The notes: generated by a model from the sequence alone, not told the origin. Positions 19,453-28,502 are shown, numbered from the stretch's first letter. The stretch is 64,000 bases of DNA from Ensifer sp. WSM1721 (GCF_000513895.2 NZ_CP165782.1:1178001-1242000), one strand, 5' to 3'. Numbers and translations are program-made.

Positions 19453-20238
19453 CTATTTCAGCGCGTCGAGCACCGTGGCGGCGGCCTGCATCTCCCGCCA
19501 GCGATTTTCGCGGCGTTTGAAGGCTTCCTCGTCGGTTCCCCAATGCTCGATCTGCCAATCCTCGTCGACATGGGCGGCCTCCCATGCCTCTTCCGCCGAC
19601 AGCCTTCCCTTGGCCAAGGCGAGCGCAAGCAGCGCGGATCCCGTCAAACTCGTGATCGTGTGCAGACAGGCGAGGCCCAGCGGCGTCGCAAAGGGGCGCA
19701 GGCCCTCGGCATAGGCAGAGATTGCCTCGCGCGGCTGCTCCTGATGAATGACGCCCTCGGCGAGAATGAAGCGGGCGCCGAGCGAATGGGCCGCCCAATC
19801 GAGGACCGGATTCCAGATGTCGTTCTGCCGCTTGACTAGGCCCGCGGGGCTATCGGCTCGATAGCAGAGGAGATCGCTGCCGGCGAAACGCAGGACATCG
19901 TCGAAGACGGCTCGGTGATCGAGTGCCACTCCGTCGATCGCCGTATTGACGATCCGAGTGAGCGGCATCGCCCCGGGATCGATGACCTCGGTTTGCGCGT
20001 CCCACTCGGCCGCAAGCAATGCGGCGAGCTTCTCCGTGGGAACCGCAAGCGGCCGCTTTGCCGGTGTGCGCACCGGCCGCCCGTCGAGAAGCACCGCGTA
20101 TCCGCCGTCATCCGCGGGGGCGACGCTTGCATGCTTGTAGAAACGCTTCGCCAGCGGCTTCTGCATTTGGATCTGAGCACGACGCACCGGATCCTCGTGG
20201 CTCAGTGCTCCGGTCAGTTCGTCGCGAATATCAGGCAT
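19453..20238 (-). CDS. ATP12-family F1-ATPase assembly chaperone
   Basis: The 261-residue protein matches the ATP12 family, which in mitochondria and alphaproteobacteria binds free F1 alpha subunit during ATP synthase assembly. Supporting segments are KRFYKHASV, LLDGRPVRTPAKRPL, AEWDAQTEVIDPGAMPLTRI and HEYWGTDEEA-like C-terminal residues (IEHWGTDEEA). It overlaps the HAD gene upstream by eight bases, and the RluA-HAD-ATP12 order is seen in other Rhizobiales. Confidence 0.9.
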   Translation of the reverse strand: MPDIRDELTGALSHEDPVRRAQIQMQKPLAKRFYKHASVAPADDGGYAVLLDGRPVRTPAKRPLAVPTEKLAALLAAEWDAQTEVIDPGAMPLTRIVNTAIDGVALDHRAVFDDVLRFAGSDLLCYRADSPAGLVKRQNDIWNPVLDWAAHSLGARFILAEGVIHQEQPREAISAYAEGLRPFATPLGLACLHTITSLTGSALLALALAKGRLSAEEAWEAAHVDEDWQIEHWGTDEEAFKRRENRWREMQAAATVLDALK

Positions 20239-20899
20239 GGTTGCGTTCCATCCATTCGATTATGTCTGCCGGCACGCGGGCGATATGATCGGCGCCGGCC
20301 TCGATGAGTTGCGGCATGCTGGCATATCCCCAGGCGACGCCGAGCGCATCCGCGCCGGCTGCCTTCGCCATCTGCATATCATAGATCGCGTCTCCAATGA
20401 CGATCGTATCCGCAGGATCGACGCCGGCCTCGGCGCAGCACTCCATGACCATCGCCGGATGCGGTTTCGACGGACAATCGTCCGCCGTGCGCGAGACGAA
20501 GAAGACCTTGTCGAAGCCGTGAGTGGCGGCGATGTGCGCAAGCCCGCGCCTCGATTTTCCGGTGACGGCGCCGATCAGCAGTTCGTCCCGACCAGCAAGC
20601 GTTTCCATCATTTCCGCTATGCCAGGAAACAATGCTTCCTGGAATCCGGGCTCGCCGCGCACTGTAGCGAAGATAGTCTTGTAATGCGCCGCCATTGCGA
20701 CCTCACGGGTGTCAGCATGCGGCTGCCCGAGGAGTCTGGCGATCGCGATATCGAGCGTAAGGCCGATGACCGCCTTGGTGGCGTCCGTCGTCGGGCGCTC
20801 CAGATCAAAGGCATCGAAGGTGCGGGCCATCACCTCGTGGATCAGCCCGGCGCTGTCGACCAGGGTGCCGTCGCAATCGAAAAGAACGAGCTTCATCAT
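20231..20899 (-). CDS. HAD-superfamily phosphatase (phosphoglycolate phosphatase-like)
   Basis: The 222-residue protein has the HAD motifs in order: VLFDCDGTLVDS with the nucleophilic aspartates (residues 5-16), the motif II serine/threonine in GAVTGKS, the motif III lysine in KPHP, and the acidic pair in VIGDAIYDM. A helical cap sits between motifs I and II. The substrate is not predictable; the family includes phosphoglycolate and other sugar-phosphate phosphatases. It overlaps both neighbours by a few bases, so the three genes form one operon. Confidence 0.88.
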   Translation of the reverse strand: MMKLVLFDCDGTLVDSAGLIHEVMARTFDAFDLERPTTDATKAVIGLTLDIAIARLLGQPHADTREVAMAAHYKTIFATVRGEPGFQEALFPGIAEMMETLAGRDELLIGAVTGKSRRGLAHIAATHGFDKVFFVSRTADDCPSKPHPAMVMECCAEAGVDPADTIVIGDAIYDMQMAKAAGADALGVAWGYASMPQLIEAGADHIARVPADIIEWMERNHA

Positions 20900-21888
20900 T
20901 CGCCCTCGCCGGCGGCGTCCTCATCGAAGCCGAGCAGGTTCCAGCTCTGTACCATGTGCGGGGGCAGGGGAGCCGTGACCTTCAGCCGCCCGCCGTTCGG
21001 ATGGGGAATGTCGATATGCCGGGCATGGAGGTGCAGCCGGTTCTGCATGCCGCCGGGAAAGGTCCAGTTGGTGTCCGCCTCGAAATATTTCGGATCGCCG
21101 ATGATCGGGTGACCGATATGGGCGGCGTGCACGCGCAACTGATGCGTGCGGCCGGTATAGGGCTCCATCTCCAGCCAGGCGAGGTTCTGGCCGGCCTGCT
21201 CGACGACGCGGTAATAGGAGACCGCATGATCCGCGCCGTCCTCGCCATGTTTGGCGATCCGTACGCGGTCGCCGTCCGGCGTCGGCTCTTTCACCAGCCA
21301 GGTGGAAATCCGGTCCTCGCGCTTTCGCGGCACGCCCTTGACCAGCGCCCAGTAGGTCTTCTTGGTATCGCGTTCGCGAAACGCGGCCGTCAGTTGCTGG
21401 GCCGCACCGCGGGTGCGGGCGATGACGAGGACGCCGGACGTGTCGCGGTCGAGGCGATGGACGAGGCGCGGCTTCTCGCCCTTCTGACTGGTCCAGGCTT
21501 CGAGCATCTTGTCGATGTGCCGGCTGACGCCCGAACCACCCTGGACGGCAAGACCGGGCGGTTTGTTGAGCACAATGACTTTGGCATCTTCGTGCAGGAC
21601 CATGCGCGACAGGAGCTCGCCGTCGGACGAATTGCGCAGGTCACGCCCGCCGATCGGACCGGATTTCGCGTCCTTGGCGTCGACACCGAGCGGAGGGATG
21701 CGGATCGTCTGGCCGGGCTGGACGCGCGTGTCGGACTTGGCGCGCGCGCCATCGACGCGGATCTGCCCGGAGCGCAGCAGTTTCTGCAGCGGACCAAAGC
21801 CCAATCCCGGAAAATGCACCTTGAACCAGCGGTCGAGACGCATGCCCGCCTCGTCGCTGTCCACCTGCCTGTGTTCTATGCCTGCCAT
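20896..21888 (-). CDS. RluA-family 23S rRNA pseudouridine synthase (RluC-like)
   Basis: The 330-residue enzyme isomerises uridine in rRNA. An S4 RNA-binding domain (residues about 15-75, with LQKLLRSGQIRVDG) is followed by the catalytic domain, whose motif HRLDRDTSGVLVIART holds the essential aspartate. The later segment YTGRTHQLRVHAAHIGHPIIGD is also typical. The S4 domain and length favour an RluC or RluD type; RluC-like is the more likely. First gene of the RluA-HAD-ATP12 operon. Confidence 0.9.
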   Translation of the reverse strand: MAGIEHRQVDSDEAGMRLDRWFKVHFPGLGFGPLQKLLRSGQIRVDGARAKSDTRVQPGQTIRIPPLGVDAKDAKSGPIGGRDLRNSSDGELLSRMVLHEDAKVIVLNKPPGLAVQGGSGVSRHIDKMLEAWTSQKGEKPRLVHRLDRDTSGVLVIARTRGAAQQLTAAFRERDTKKTYWALVKGVPRKREDRISTWLVKEPTPDGDRVRIAKHGEDGADHAVSYYRVVEQAGQNLAWLEMEPYTGRTHQLRVHAAHIGHPIIGDPKYFEADTNWTFPGGMQNRLHLHARHIDIPHPNGGRLKVTAPLPPHMVQSWNLLGFDEDAAGEGE

Positions 21889-22038
21889 CTGCAGAAATCC
21901 GCTTCCTGTTTTTCAGGGTGGCTTTAGACCATTGCGGGCGCGAGGGCCAGTCCAGCGAAGGCCGCGCGCCGAAAGATCGTCGCGCTACCAGCCCGCTTGC
22001 CGAACGAAGGGGACGCGGCAGGGGAGAAGCGTCGCGTA

Positions 22039-22872
22039 TCAACCCAGCCTTTCGGCGTGCCACTTGAGATGGTCGTCCATGAAGGTCGAGATGAAATAAT
22101 AGGAGTGGTCGTAGCGCTCGTGCATCCGGAGCGTGAGGCCGATCTCCGTTCCCTTGACCGCCTCCTCGAAAAGCCATGGGCGCAGGCCGTTTTCGAGGAA
22201 ACCATCGGCCTTGCCTTGGTCGATCAGGCATTCCGGGAAGCGCGCGCCGTCTTCGACCAGCGCGCAGGCATCATACTTCCGCCAGGCGGCCTTGTCGGAA
22301 CCGAGATATTTCTCGAAGGCGCCGACGGACCAGTCGGCGCTCGACGGCGCGACGATCGGCGCGAAGGCAGAGCAGCTACGGAAGCGTTCAGGGTTCTTGA
22401 GCGCGATCGTCATGGCGCCATGTCCGCCCATCGAATGGCCGAAGATGCCCTGGCGGCCCATGTCGACGCGGAAATGCTGGCTCACGAGATCGGGCAACTC
22501 CTCGGTGATGTAAGTGTACATCTGGTAATGTTCGGCCCAAGGCGTCTCTGTCGCATCGAGATAGAAGCCGGCGCCTTTGCCCATCTGCCAGTTGGTAAGT
22601 TCGTCCGGCACATCGGGCCCGCGCGGGCTCGTATCCGGGCAAACGATGATGAGGCCGAGTTCGGAGGCCATTCGCCGGTACTCGCCCTTTTCCATTACAT
22701 TGGCATGGGTGCAGGTGAGACCGGAGAGATACCAAAGCACGGGGCGAAGCTCGTTGATTGCCTGCGGCGGAACGTAGACGGCGAAGGTCATTTCGCCCTT
22801 GCAGGCCGCCGAATCGTGCGCGTAGACGCCCTGCATGCCGCCGAAGGCTGTGTTTTGCGAGATTACTTTCAT
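22039..22872 (-). CDS. fghA: S-formylglutathione hydrolase
   Basis: The enzyme hydrolyses S-formylglutathione to formate and glutathione, the second step of glutathione-dependent formaldehyde detoxification. The 277-residue esterase-D-type protein has the nucleophile elbow GHSMGG (Ser147) and the oxyanion-side motif WYLSGLTCTHANVM. The start at 22872 (MKVISQNTAFGG) is the family start and follows AGGAG; a longer upstream reading is rejected. The first-step enzyme, frmA, lies 1.2 kb upstream on the same strand. Confidence 0.95.
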   Translation of the reverse strand: MKVISQNTAFGGMQGVYAHDSAACKGEMTFAVYVPPQAINELRPVLWYLSGLTCTHANVMEKGEYRRMASELGLIIVCPDTSPRGPDVPDELTNWQMGKGAGFYLDATETPWAEHYQMYTYITEELPDLVSQHFRVDMGRQGIFGHSMGGHGAMTIALKNPERFRSCSAFAPIVAPSSADWSVGAFEKYLGSDKAAWRKYDACALVEDGARFPECLIDQGKADGFLENGLRPWLFEEAVKGTEIGLTLRMHERYDHSYYFISTFMDDHLKWHAERLG

Positions 22873-22888
22873 GGAAGCGCTCCTGGAT

Positions 22889-23545
22889 TCATGAGGTGCT
22901 GCCGGCGAGCTGTACCGCGGCATTGACCGCAGCCGCGACGAGCACAGTGTTGAAGAAGAAGGAAACAATCGCGTGCACCAAATTGACGCGCCGCATTGCC
23001 GTCGTCGTGATGGCGACGTCAGAGGTCTGCGCCGTCATGCCGATGACGAAGGCGAAATAGAGGAAGTCGTAGCCGCCGGGAGCGTCTGTTTCCGGAAAGG
23101 CCAGGCCGCGCGCCGCGGGGTTGCCGTCGCCATGGTGGCTGGCGAGCCAATAGAGGTGGGCGTAGTGCAGCGCCGCCATAGTGTGGACCGTGGCCCATCC
23201 CAGCGTCACCGAGGCGAAGGCGAGAATTAATTCGCCGGCGCTGCCGCCTCCGGTGCGGTTGAGCGCGAAAAAGAGCGCCGTCAACGAAATGGCGGCGGCC
23301 GAAAGCGTCACCAGAAAGATGATCGGTTCCGGTTCGCCCGTGTCGCGGGCGTTGATCTTGAGATAGCTCCCCGTAAGCTTGGGAATCCGGACAGCGGCCA
23401 TCGACAGGTAGATGCAGAAGAAGAGGATCGCTGCGATCTCGACCGCCTGGCCGCGAAAGAGCATGCTGCTGACCGGCAGGCTGAGCAGCGCGCCCGTAAG
23501 CGCGAGATAGAACGGCCAGTGCCTGAGGCCTTTCTTCGGTTTCAT
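22889..23545 (-). CDS. DUF1345 inner-membrane protein
   Basis: The 218-residue protein has five to six hydrophobic helices and the DUF1345 pattern, including LGWATVHTMAALHYAHLYW and the GGYDFLYFAFVIGMTAQTSDV region. Function unknown. It lies between fghA and frmA, 16 bases before the fghA start, so it may be co-transcribed with fghA. The start at 23545 (MKPKKGLRHWP) is chosen because the upstream extension is basic and low in similarity to a membrane protein start. Confidence 0.82.
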   Translation of the reverse strand: MKPKKGLRHWPFYLALTGALLSLPVSSMLFRGQAVEIAAILFFCIYLSMAAVRIPKLTGSYLKINARDTGEPEPIIFLVTLSAAAISLTALFFALNRTGGGSAGELILAFASVTLGWATVHTMAALHYAHLYWLASHHGDGNPAARGLAFPETDAPGGYDFLYFAFVIGMTAQTSDVAITTTAMRRVNLVHAIVSFFFNTVLVAAAVNAAVQLAGSTS

Positions 23546-23585
23546 TCGCTGCCTTCCATTCGCCGGCCGCCACGTCGTCGGGTCG

Positions 23586-24026
23586 TCACCTTTTCGCCTG
23601 ACGGCAAAGTCGGTCAAGCGTTTCGAGAAAGGCGGAACGGTCCTTGGCGGTGAAGGCGGCATTATAGCCCTTGCTTTCGCCCGCTTCGCGCAGATGCGCG
23701 CCGAGGTCGCGCATTGCAGAGGCCATGCCGATGTTTGTCTTATCGAAGACGCGCCCGGTAGGCCCGGTCACGAGCGCGCCGGCGGCCACGCAGCGCACGG
23801 CAAGCGGCACATCCGCCGTCACCACGACATCGCCCCTGCTGGCGCGTTCGGCGATCCAATCGTCGGCCGCATCGAACCCGGCCGATACGATGACGTTGTG
23901 CACCATTGGGTCGCGCGAGGGCCGTAGCCCCGAATTGGCGACGAATGTCACCTCGAAGCCGTGGCGCTCAGCCACCTTTAGGGTCTCGGCCTTGACCGGA
24001 CATGCGTCGGCGTCGACATAGATCAT
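23586..24026 (-). CDS. YaiI/YqxD family protein (DUF188)
   Basis: The 146-residue protein shows the DUF188 signature: MIYVDADACPVK at the N-terminus, VTADVPLAVRCV in the middle and a C-terminal basic region. The conserved aspartates suggest a PIN-like nuclease fold, but no activity is established for the family. It sits 40 bases upstream of the DUF1345 start on the same strand. Confidence 0.88.
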   Translation of the reverse strand: MIYVDADACPVKAETLKVAERHGFEVTFVANSGLRPSRDPMVHNVIVSAGFDAADDWIAERASRGDVVVTADVPLAVRCVAAGALVTGPTGRVFDKTNIGMASAMRDLGAHLREAGESKGYNAAFTAKDRSAFLETLDRLCRQAKR

Positions 24027-24050
24027 AGCAGTTTCAACCCAGAAGAACGG

Positions 24051-24085
24051 AAAAGCGCCGGAATTCAGACGACTCCGACGCTTTT
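24051..24085 (-). terminator. Terminator after frmA
   Basis: Arms AAAAGCGCCGGA (24051-24062) and TCCGACGCTTTT (24074-24085) pair with one mismatch and end in T runs on both strands. It lies 19 bases past the frmA stop on the minus strand and separates frmA from the YaiI gene. Confidence 0.65.
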
Positions 24086-24103
24086 CTAACGCGTATTGTG
24101 AGC

Positions 24104-25231
24104 TCAGTAGATCACGACACTCCGGATGCTTTCGCCGGAATGCATGAGCTCGAAGCCCTTGTTGATGTCGTCGAGGGCCAAGGTGTGGGTGATCATCGGA
24201 TCGATCGCGATCTTGCCTTCCAAGTACCAGTCGACGATCTTCGGCACGTCGGTGCGGCCGCGGGCGCCGCCAAAGGCGGTGCCTATCCAGCTGCGGCCGG
24301 TGACGAGCTGGAACGGCCGCGTCGAAATCTCCTGGCCGGCGCCGGCCACGCCGATGATCACCGACTTGCCCCAGCCGCGATGCGAGGCCTCGAGCGCCTG
24401 GCGCATCACCTTGACATTGCCGGTGCAGTCGAAGGTGTAGTCGGCGCCGCCGATCTGGTCGGCGCCGCGCTTCGTCAGGTTGACGAGATAGGCGACGATG
24501 TCGTCGCCGACCTCGGTCGGATTGACGAAATGGGTCATGCCGAACCTTTCGCCCCAGGGCTTCTTGGCGTTGTTGAAATCGACGCCGATGATCATGTCGG
24601 CACCGGCGAGCCGCAGCCCTTGAATGACGTTCAAACCGATGCCGCCGAGCCCGAAGACGATCGCCGTCGCGCCGATCTCGACCTTGGCGGTGTTGATCAC
24701 GGCGCCGATGCCGGTGGTGACGCCGCAGCCGATGTAGCAGATCTTGTCGAAGGGCGCGTCGGGATTGACCTTGGCGACGGCGATCTCCGGCAGCACGGTA
24801 AAGTTCGCAAAGGTCGAGCAGCCCATATAGTGGTGGATCTTGTCGCCGTTAATCGAGAAGCGCGAGGTGCCGTCCGGCATCAGCCCCTGGCCTTGGGTGG
24901 CGCGGATGGCGGTGCAGAGATTGGTCTTGCGCGAAAGGCACGAGGGGCAGGCGCGGCATTCCGGCGTATAGAGCGGGATGACGTGGTCGCCCTTCTTCAC
25001 CGAGGTGACGCCAGGGCCGACATCGACGACGATGCCGGCGCCCTCATGGCCGAGGATTGCCGGAAACAGCCCTTCCGGATCGGCGCCGGAGAGCGTGAAG
25101 TCGTCGGTATGACAGATGCCGGTCGCCTTGACCTCGACCAGCACCTCGCCGGCCTTCGGGCCCTCGAGCTGCACAGTTTTCACTTCCAGCGGTTTGCCGG
25201 CCTGAACGGCCACGGCTGCGCGTACGTCCAT
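24104..25231 (-). CDS. frmA: S-(hydroxymethyl)glutathione dehydrogenase (class III ADH)
   Basis: A zinc, NAD-dependent class III alcohol dehydrogenase that oxidises S-hydroxymethylglutathione to S-formylglutathione and can also reduce S-nitrosoglutathione. The 375-residue length is standard. Seen: the catalytic zinc ligands in TGICHTDD and GHEGAG, the structural zinc cysteines in [17 protein letters not shown], and the Rossmann glycines in [23 protein letters not shown] precedes the ATG. It has its own terminator and so is probably a separate unit from fghA. Confidence 0.96.
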   Translation of the reverse strand: MDVRAAVAVQAGKPLEVKTVQLEGPKAGEVLVEVKATGICHTDDFTLSGADPEGLFPAILGHEGAGIVVDVGPGVTSVKKGDHVIPLYTPECRACPSCLSRKTNLCTAIRATQGQGLMPDGTSRFSINGDKIHHYMGCSTFANFTVLPEIAVAKVNPDAPFDKICYIGCGVTTGIGAVINTAKVEIGATAIVFGLGGIGLNVIQGLRLAGADMIIGVDFNNAKKPWGERFGMTHFVNPTEVGDDIVAYLVNLTKRGADQIGGADYTFDCTGNVKVMRQALEASHRGWGKSVIIGVAGAGQEISTRPFQLVTGRSWIGTAFGGARGRTDVPKIVDWYLEGKIAIDPMITHTLALDDINKGFELMHSGESIRSVVIY

Positions 25232-25327
25232 GTCTCTTCTCCCTTGAAATTCTAAAAATGTTTGGCGGTGGCAATGGCAATCGTCAATACAACGGCACGC
25301 GGCGCCCGTAAGCAGGAAATGCGCGAT

Positions 25328-25723
25328 CTAGCGAAAATTCCGGTCGAAGCGGTCGAGTTCCGCCTCGAGTGCGGCGATCGCTTCTCCCGTTTGCCGATGC
25401 AGCTTCTTGACGAGTGCGAGCTGCTCTTGAAGGGCGTTGCTCGATGTAGCCGGGTCGCCATCCGGGGAGCGACCGATGCCGGCGATCAGCCAGGCCGGCG
25501 TCACGCCGAGGACGGCAGCGAGCATGAAGAGCCGGTTGGTGCGGGGCTCGGCGCAATCGCGCTCCCACGCGGAAATGGTCTCGGTGCGAACGCCGAGTCT
25601 GTCCGCGAGTTCTTTCGTCGAAAGCTTTGCCGCGTCCCGCGCCCTCCAGATGCGGCCGCCTAACGTATCGCCATCGCCTGTTTGGCGCAGGCGCGCGATC
25701 ACGGTCTCGGTGGATAAGCGCAT
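25328..25723 (-). CDS. XRE-family transcriptional regulator
   Basis: The 131-residue protein has an N-terminal helix-turn-helix of the XRE/Cro type (LSTKELADRLGVRTETISAWERDCAEPR, residues about 34-61, shown here as two adjoining helices) and a C-terminal coiled-coil-like region (LALVKKLHRQTGEAIAAL). GGGAGAAAG lies upstream of the ATG. It could control frmA, 96 bases downstream on the same strand, but this is only suggested by position. Confidence 0.87.
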   Translation of the reverse strand: MRLSTETVIARLRQTGDGDTLGGRIWRARDAAKLSTKELADRLGVRTETISAWERDCAEPRTNRLFMLAAVLGVTPAWLIAGIGRSPDGDPATSSNALQEQLALVKKLHRQTGEAIAALEAELDRFDRNFR

Positions 25724-25983
25724 GGCTTTCTCCCTTTACCTGACATCTTCGCAGGCCCCGAGCGCTGCCGAAAAGCACCCGCCGCCGAGGCGCGAAGGTG
25801 AGCTGAGCTTATAGGTATTCCTGCGCGGGCGGAGCACTCCGAAGCGTCAAAAACACGGCCAAATGCGGCTCGGTGCCGTTCGATCCAAGAGCAACTTTGA
25901 GCGGTGGGCGGCGCTTGAAACCGCGACGAAACACGATAGGGTCGAACCTGAAAGCTTTGCGAGGATGTCGGAAAAATCTGCCC

Positions 25984-26913
25984 GTGAACGGATATGCACA
26001 AACGGCCGCCGCGCCGGCCAATGCGGTCATGCAGGGCGTGGCCATCATGCTCTTCGCCATGCTCATCCTGCCGGGCATGGACGCCATTGCGAAATACATG
26101 GCGGTCTACGAAGGCATGTCGCCCGGCCAGGTGACCTTCTACCGCTTCTTCTTCCAGCTCGTGTCGACCGTTCCGCTGCTGCTCACCGCCGGCGGCCTGC
26201 AGGCCGTCTACCCGAAGCGGCTTTGGCCCAATCTGCTTCGCGGCGTGCTGCTCGCCGGAGCCGCCCTGTTCTTCTTCATCTCCGTCAAATACATGCCGCT
26301 CGCCGACGTGTTCGCGATCTACTTCGTCGAACCCTTCATCCTGACATGTATGTCGGCGCTTATTCTGCGCGAAAGGGTGGGCTGGCGCCGATGGACCGCG
26401 ATCGCGATCGGTTTCGCCGGCGCTATGATCGTCATTCAGCCGAGCTTCGCTCTTTTCGGATGGACGTCGCTCCTGCCGGTCGCCTGCGCCTTTCTCTTCG
26501 CCTGCTATCTCTTCCTCAATCGAGCGGTCGGCAGCGCCGATTCGCCGCTCGCCATGCAGACGGTCGCCGGCGTCGGCGGTACGCTGTTCATGGCTGCCGT
26601 GATCGCCATCGGCAACAGCATGGGAGCGGTCGATTTCGAGCCATCGCTACCGCAGTCGACATTGGGCTGGACGCTTGTCATCGCACTCGGCGCGATCTCC
26701 GGCTATGGCCATTTGCTGGTCGTCAAGGCCTTCCGCCTGGCGCCGCTGTCGCTCCTGGCGCCGTTCCATTATTTCGAGATCGTATCGGCGACGGTGCTCG
26801 GCTATCTCGTTTTCGAGGATTTCCCGTCGCCTTCCAAATGGCTCGGCATTGCCGTCATCGTCGGCTCTGGATTGTTCATCATCTGGCGCGAGCGGCAGTT
26901 GCAGAAACATTAA
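25984..26913 (+). CDS. EamA/DMT-superfamily transporter
   Basis: A 309-residue inner-membrane protein with ten hydrophobic helices and two EamA repeats (about 15-145 and 160-300). The Glu-rich motif VEPFILTCMSALILRE and the second-repeat PFHYFEIVSATVLGYLVF are typical of the drug/metabolite exporter group. The substrate is unknown. The start is uncertain: GTG 25984 (NGYAQTAAAP) gives a plausible short cytosolic leader, while ATG 25873 or ATG 26029 are alternatives; none has a strong ribosome-binding site. Confidence 0.85.
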   Translation: MNGYAQTAAAPANAVMQGVAIMLFAMLILPGMDAIAKYMAVYEGMSPGQVTFYRFFFQLVSTVPLLLTAGGLQAVYPKRLWPNLLRGVLLAGAALFFFISVKYMPLADVFAIYFVEPFILTCMSALILRERVGWRRWTAIAIGFAGAMIVIQPSFALFGWTSLLPVACAFLFACYLFLNRAVGSADSPLAMQTVAGVGGTLFMAAVIAIGNSMGAVDFEPSLPQSTLGWTLVIALGAISGYGHLLVVKAFRLAPLSLLAPFHYFEIVSATVLGYLVFEDFPSPSKWLGIAVIVGSGLFIIWRERQLQKH

Positions 26914-26958
26914 GGGCGTGCTTCGCGTGCTGCCGCGGAGGCTCAGATTTCATCCGGC

Positions 26959-27049
26959 CTACTGCATGTTTCCTTAAATCCTAGCCGATTTAAGGAAAAA
27001 ACATGCTACAGCGACCTTTGTGCGTCTGGAAAGACGCACGGCGCTGTAG
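26959..27049 (-). repeat. RIME-type repeat overlapping the lipB 3' end
   Basis: Minus-oriented copy. The CTGCATG/CATG palindrome (26962-27005) runs directly into the CTACAGCG/CGCTGTAG palindrome (27006-27049), with the usual linker deleted. The second palindrome supplies the last codons and stop of lipB. Copies elsewhere in the window lie outside genes. Confidence 0.85.
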
Positions 27050-27761
27050 TGGGGCCGAAGACTGATTCGAACGCCTGCCGTAGCCGGATATCGACATCTG
27101 CCATCATCACCGGAAGCCCGAGGTCGACAAGGCTCGTGACGCCGTAGCCGCGGATGCCGCAGGGTACGATGCCGCCGAAATGATCGAGATCCGGATCGAC
27201 GTTCAGCGCGAAGCCATGGAAGCTCACCCATTTGCGCAAACGGATGCCGATGGCGGCGATCTTGTCTTCGGCGATCGAGCCATCCGCAAGCGGCGGCTTT
27301 TCCGGGCGGCGCACCCAGACGCCGACGCGATCCTCGCGGCGCTCGCCTTTCACGTTCATCGAATCGAGCGTCGCGATGATCACGCCTTCGAGAGCGGCGA
27401 CGAAACCGCGAACGTCCTGCCGCCGGCGTTTGAGATCAAGCATGACGTAGACGACCCGCTGCCCCGGACCATGATAGGTGTATTCGCCGCCCCGACCGGT
27501 CGAAAAGACCGGGAAGCGGTCCGGCGTGACGAGGTCGGCGGCATTGGCGCTCGTGCCCGCGGTATAAAGGGGAGGGTGCTCGACCAACCAGACCAGTTCG
27601 TCTGCGGCGCCGGCGGCGATGGCCGCGGCTTCCCGCTCCATCGTTTCAACGGCCTGTGGATAGTCTACGAGGGAAGGAGCGATGCGCCAACGCACCGGCG
27701 GCGAACCCGGCGGTGCAAACATGTCGCGGCTGAGATCTTCACGCTGCATGGGAGCCTGCAT
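27006..27761 (-). CDS. lipB: Lipoyl(octanoyl) transferase
   Basis: LipB transfers octanoate from acyl carrier protein to the lipoyl domains of 2-oxoacid dehydrogenases. The 251-residue protein has [25 protein letters not shown], the catalytic Lys167 ([10 protein letters not shown]), FHGFALNV and the catalytic Cys201 ([14 protein letters not shown]). The final 14 residues ([14 protein letters not shown]) are encoded by a RIME palindrome and should be a neutral extension. The start is uncertain: ATG 27761 and ATG 27749 are both possible. Confidence 0.94.
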   Translation of the reverse strand: MQAPMQREDLSRDMFAPPGSPPVRWRIAPSLVDYPQAVETMEREAAAIAAGAADELVWLVEHPPLYTAGTSANAADLVTPDRFPVFSTGRGGEYTYHGPGQRVVYVMLDLKRRRQDVRGFVAALEGVIIATLDSMNVKGERREDRVGVWVRRPEKPPLADGSIAEDKIAAIGIRLRKWVSFHGFALNVDPDLDHFGGIVPCGIRGYGVTSLVDLGLPVMMADVDIRLRQAFESVFGPTTAPCVFPDAQRSL

Positions 27762-27880
27762 TGTTGATTTTTTCTGGCCTGTACATGGGGCTGACTACGG
27801 CAAGAGTCCAGCGTTTCCAGCGCTTTGCGGAGGTGGGACCGAAATAGTTTCATTTCGCGTCAAATTTCTGTCGTGATGGC

Positions 27881-27909
27881 CTTGTGCACCCCAAATGCTT
27901 TTGCTACAT
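27881..27909 (+). promoter_or_regulatory. Sigma70-type promoter of tRNA-Leu
   Basis: A -35 element CTTGTG (27881-27886), a 17-base spacer and a -10 element CTACAT (27904-27909) fit the rhizobial housekeeping consensus CTTGAC-N17-CTATAT. Transcription would start near 27916, about 29 bases before the mature tRNA. Confidence 0.6.
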
Positions 27910-27944
27910 GCAGCCCCGCCGACGCAATCGGCACCTACCACGAT

Positions 27945-28029
27945 GCGGTCGTGGCGGAATTGGTAGACGCGCAGCGTTGAGGTCGCTGTGGGGCAACCCG
28001 TGGAAGTTCGAGTCTTCTCGACCGCACCA
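27945..28029 (+). tRNA. tRNA-Leu (anticodon GAG)
   Basis: The 7-bp acceptor stem GCGGTCG (27945-27951) pairs with CGACCGC (28019-28025), followed by ACCA, so CCA is encoded. The D-arm region is GGCGGAATTGGTAGACGC, the anticodon loop is TTGAGGT between CAGCG/CGCTG arms, a long variable arm follows as expected for leucine, and the T-loop is TTCGAGTC. Anticodon GAG reads CUC and CUU. Confidence 0.96.
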
Positions 28030-28045
28030 TTCAGAGAACGAATAG

Positions 28046-28077
28046 CCCCGTAACCGGCTGGTTCTACGGGGTTTTTG
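28046..28077 (+). terminator. Terminator after tRNA-Leu
   Basis: Arms CCCCGTA (28046-28052) and TACGGGG (28065-28071) with inner ACC/GGT pairing are followed by TTTTTGTTTTT. Position and T run make this a clear intrinsic terminator for the tRNA transcript. Confidence 0.85.
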
Positions 28078-28259
28078 TTTTTCCTCTTGCCATCGAGCTC
28101 TCTCTGAGCTGAAATACGAGCCAAGCCCTATCCCGCCGAGGGGCTGTCGCCGGACTCTGATGCCTGGGTCGCGGCCGCGTTTTCCGCATCGTCCCATTTC
28201 GGCTTCCCTTCCGAGGGTCGCGGGGGCGCGTATTCACGAACCCACCGACGTACACGATA

Positions 28260-28430
28260 TTGTTGATGGCTAAATTCGCGGAATCGTAAAAAAAAAGTCG
28301 GCGAAACAGCGGGGATTAGTTATGATTCCCTTGTCATGACGGATTCGCGAGAAGCGCCGTCATGATGGGGTGACAGAGCGACGAGTCTTGCGGAGTGCGC
28401 CTCAAAAACGTCTTTGAGGCGCCCATCGAT
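28260..28430. other. Hairpin-rich noncoding stretch between tRNA-Leu and prkA
   Basis: This stretch has no convincing ORF. It holds a run of nine A residues near 28290 and two perfect inverted repeats: TCATGACGG (28334-28342) with CCGTCATGA (28357-28365), and GCGCCTCAAA (28397-28406) with TTTGAGGCGC (28413-28422). A weaker GGGGA/TTCCC hairpin precedes them. It could be a small RNA or operator region. The remainder, 28078-28260 and 28430-28500, shows nothing specific. Confidence 0.35.
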
Positions 28431-28502
28431 CGGTCCCGAATTGATGTGCGGATGTCGTCGTGAGCTGCTGCTTCGGCATCCGTTTCAGTGCCCGGTTATA
28501 AA

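Noticed and set aside
24098..25255. 385-codon plus-strand frame opposite frmA
   Set aside because: Shadow of frmA, which has all zinc-ligand motifs; the plus-strand product has no recognisable pattern.
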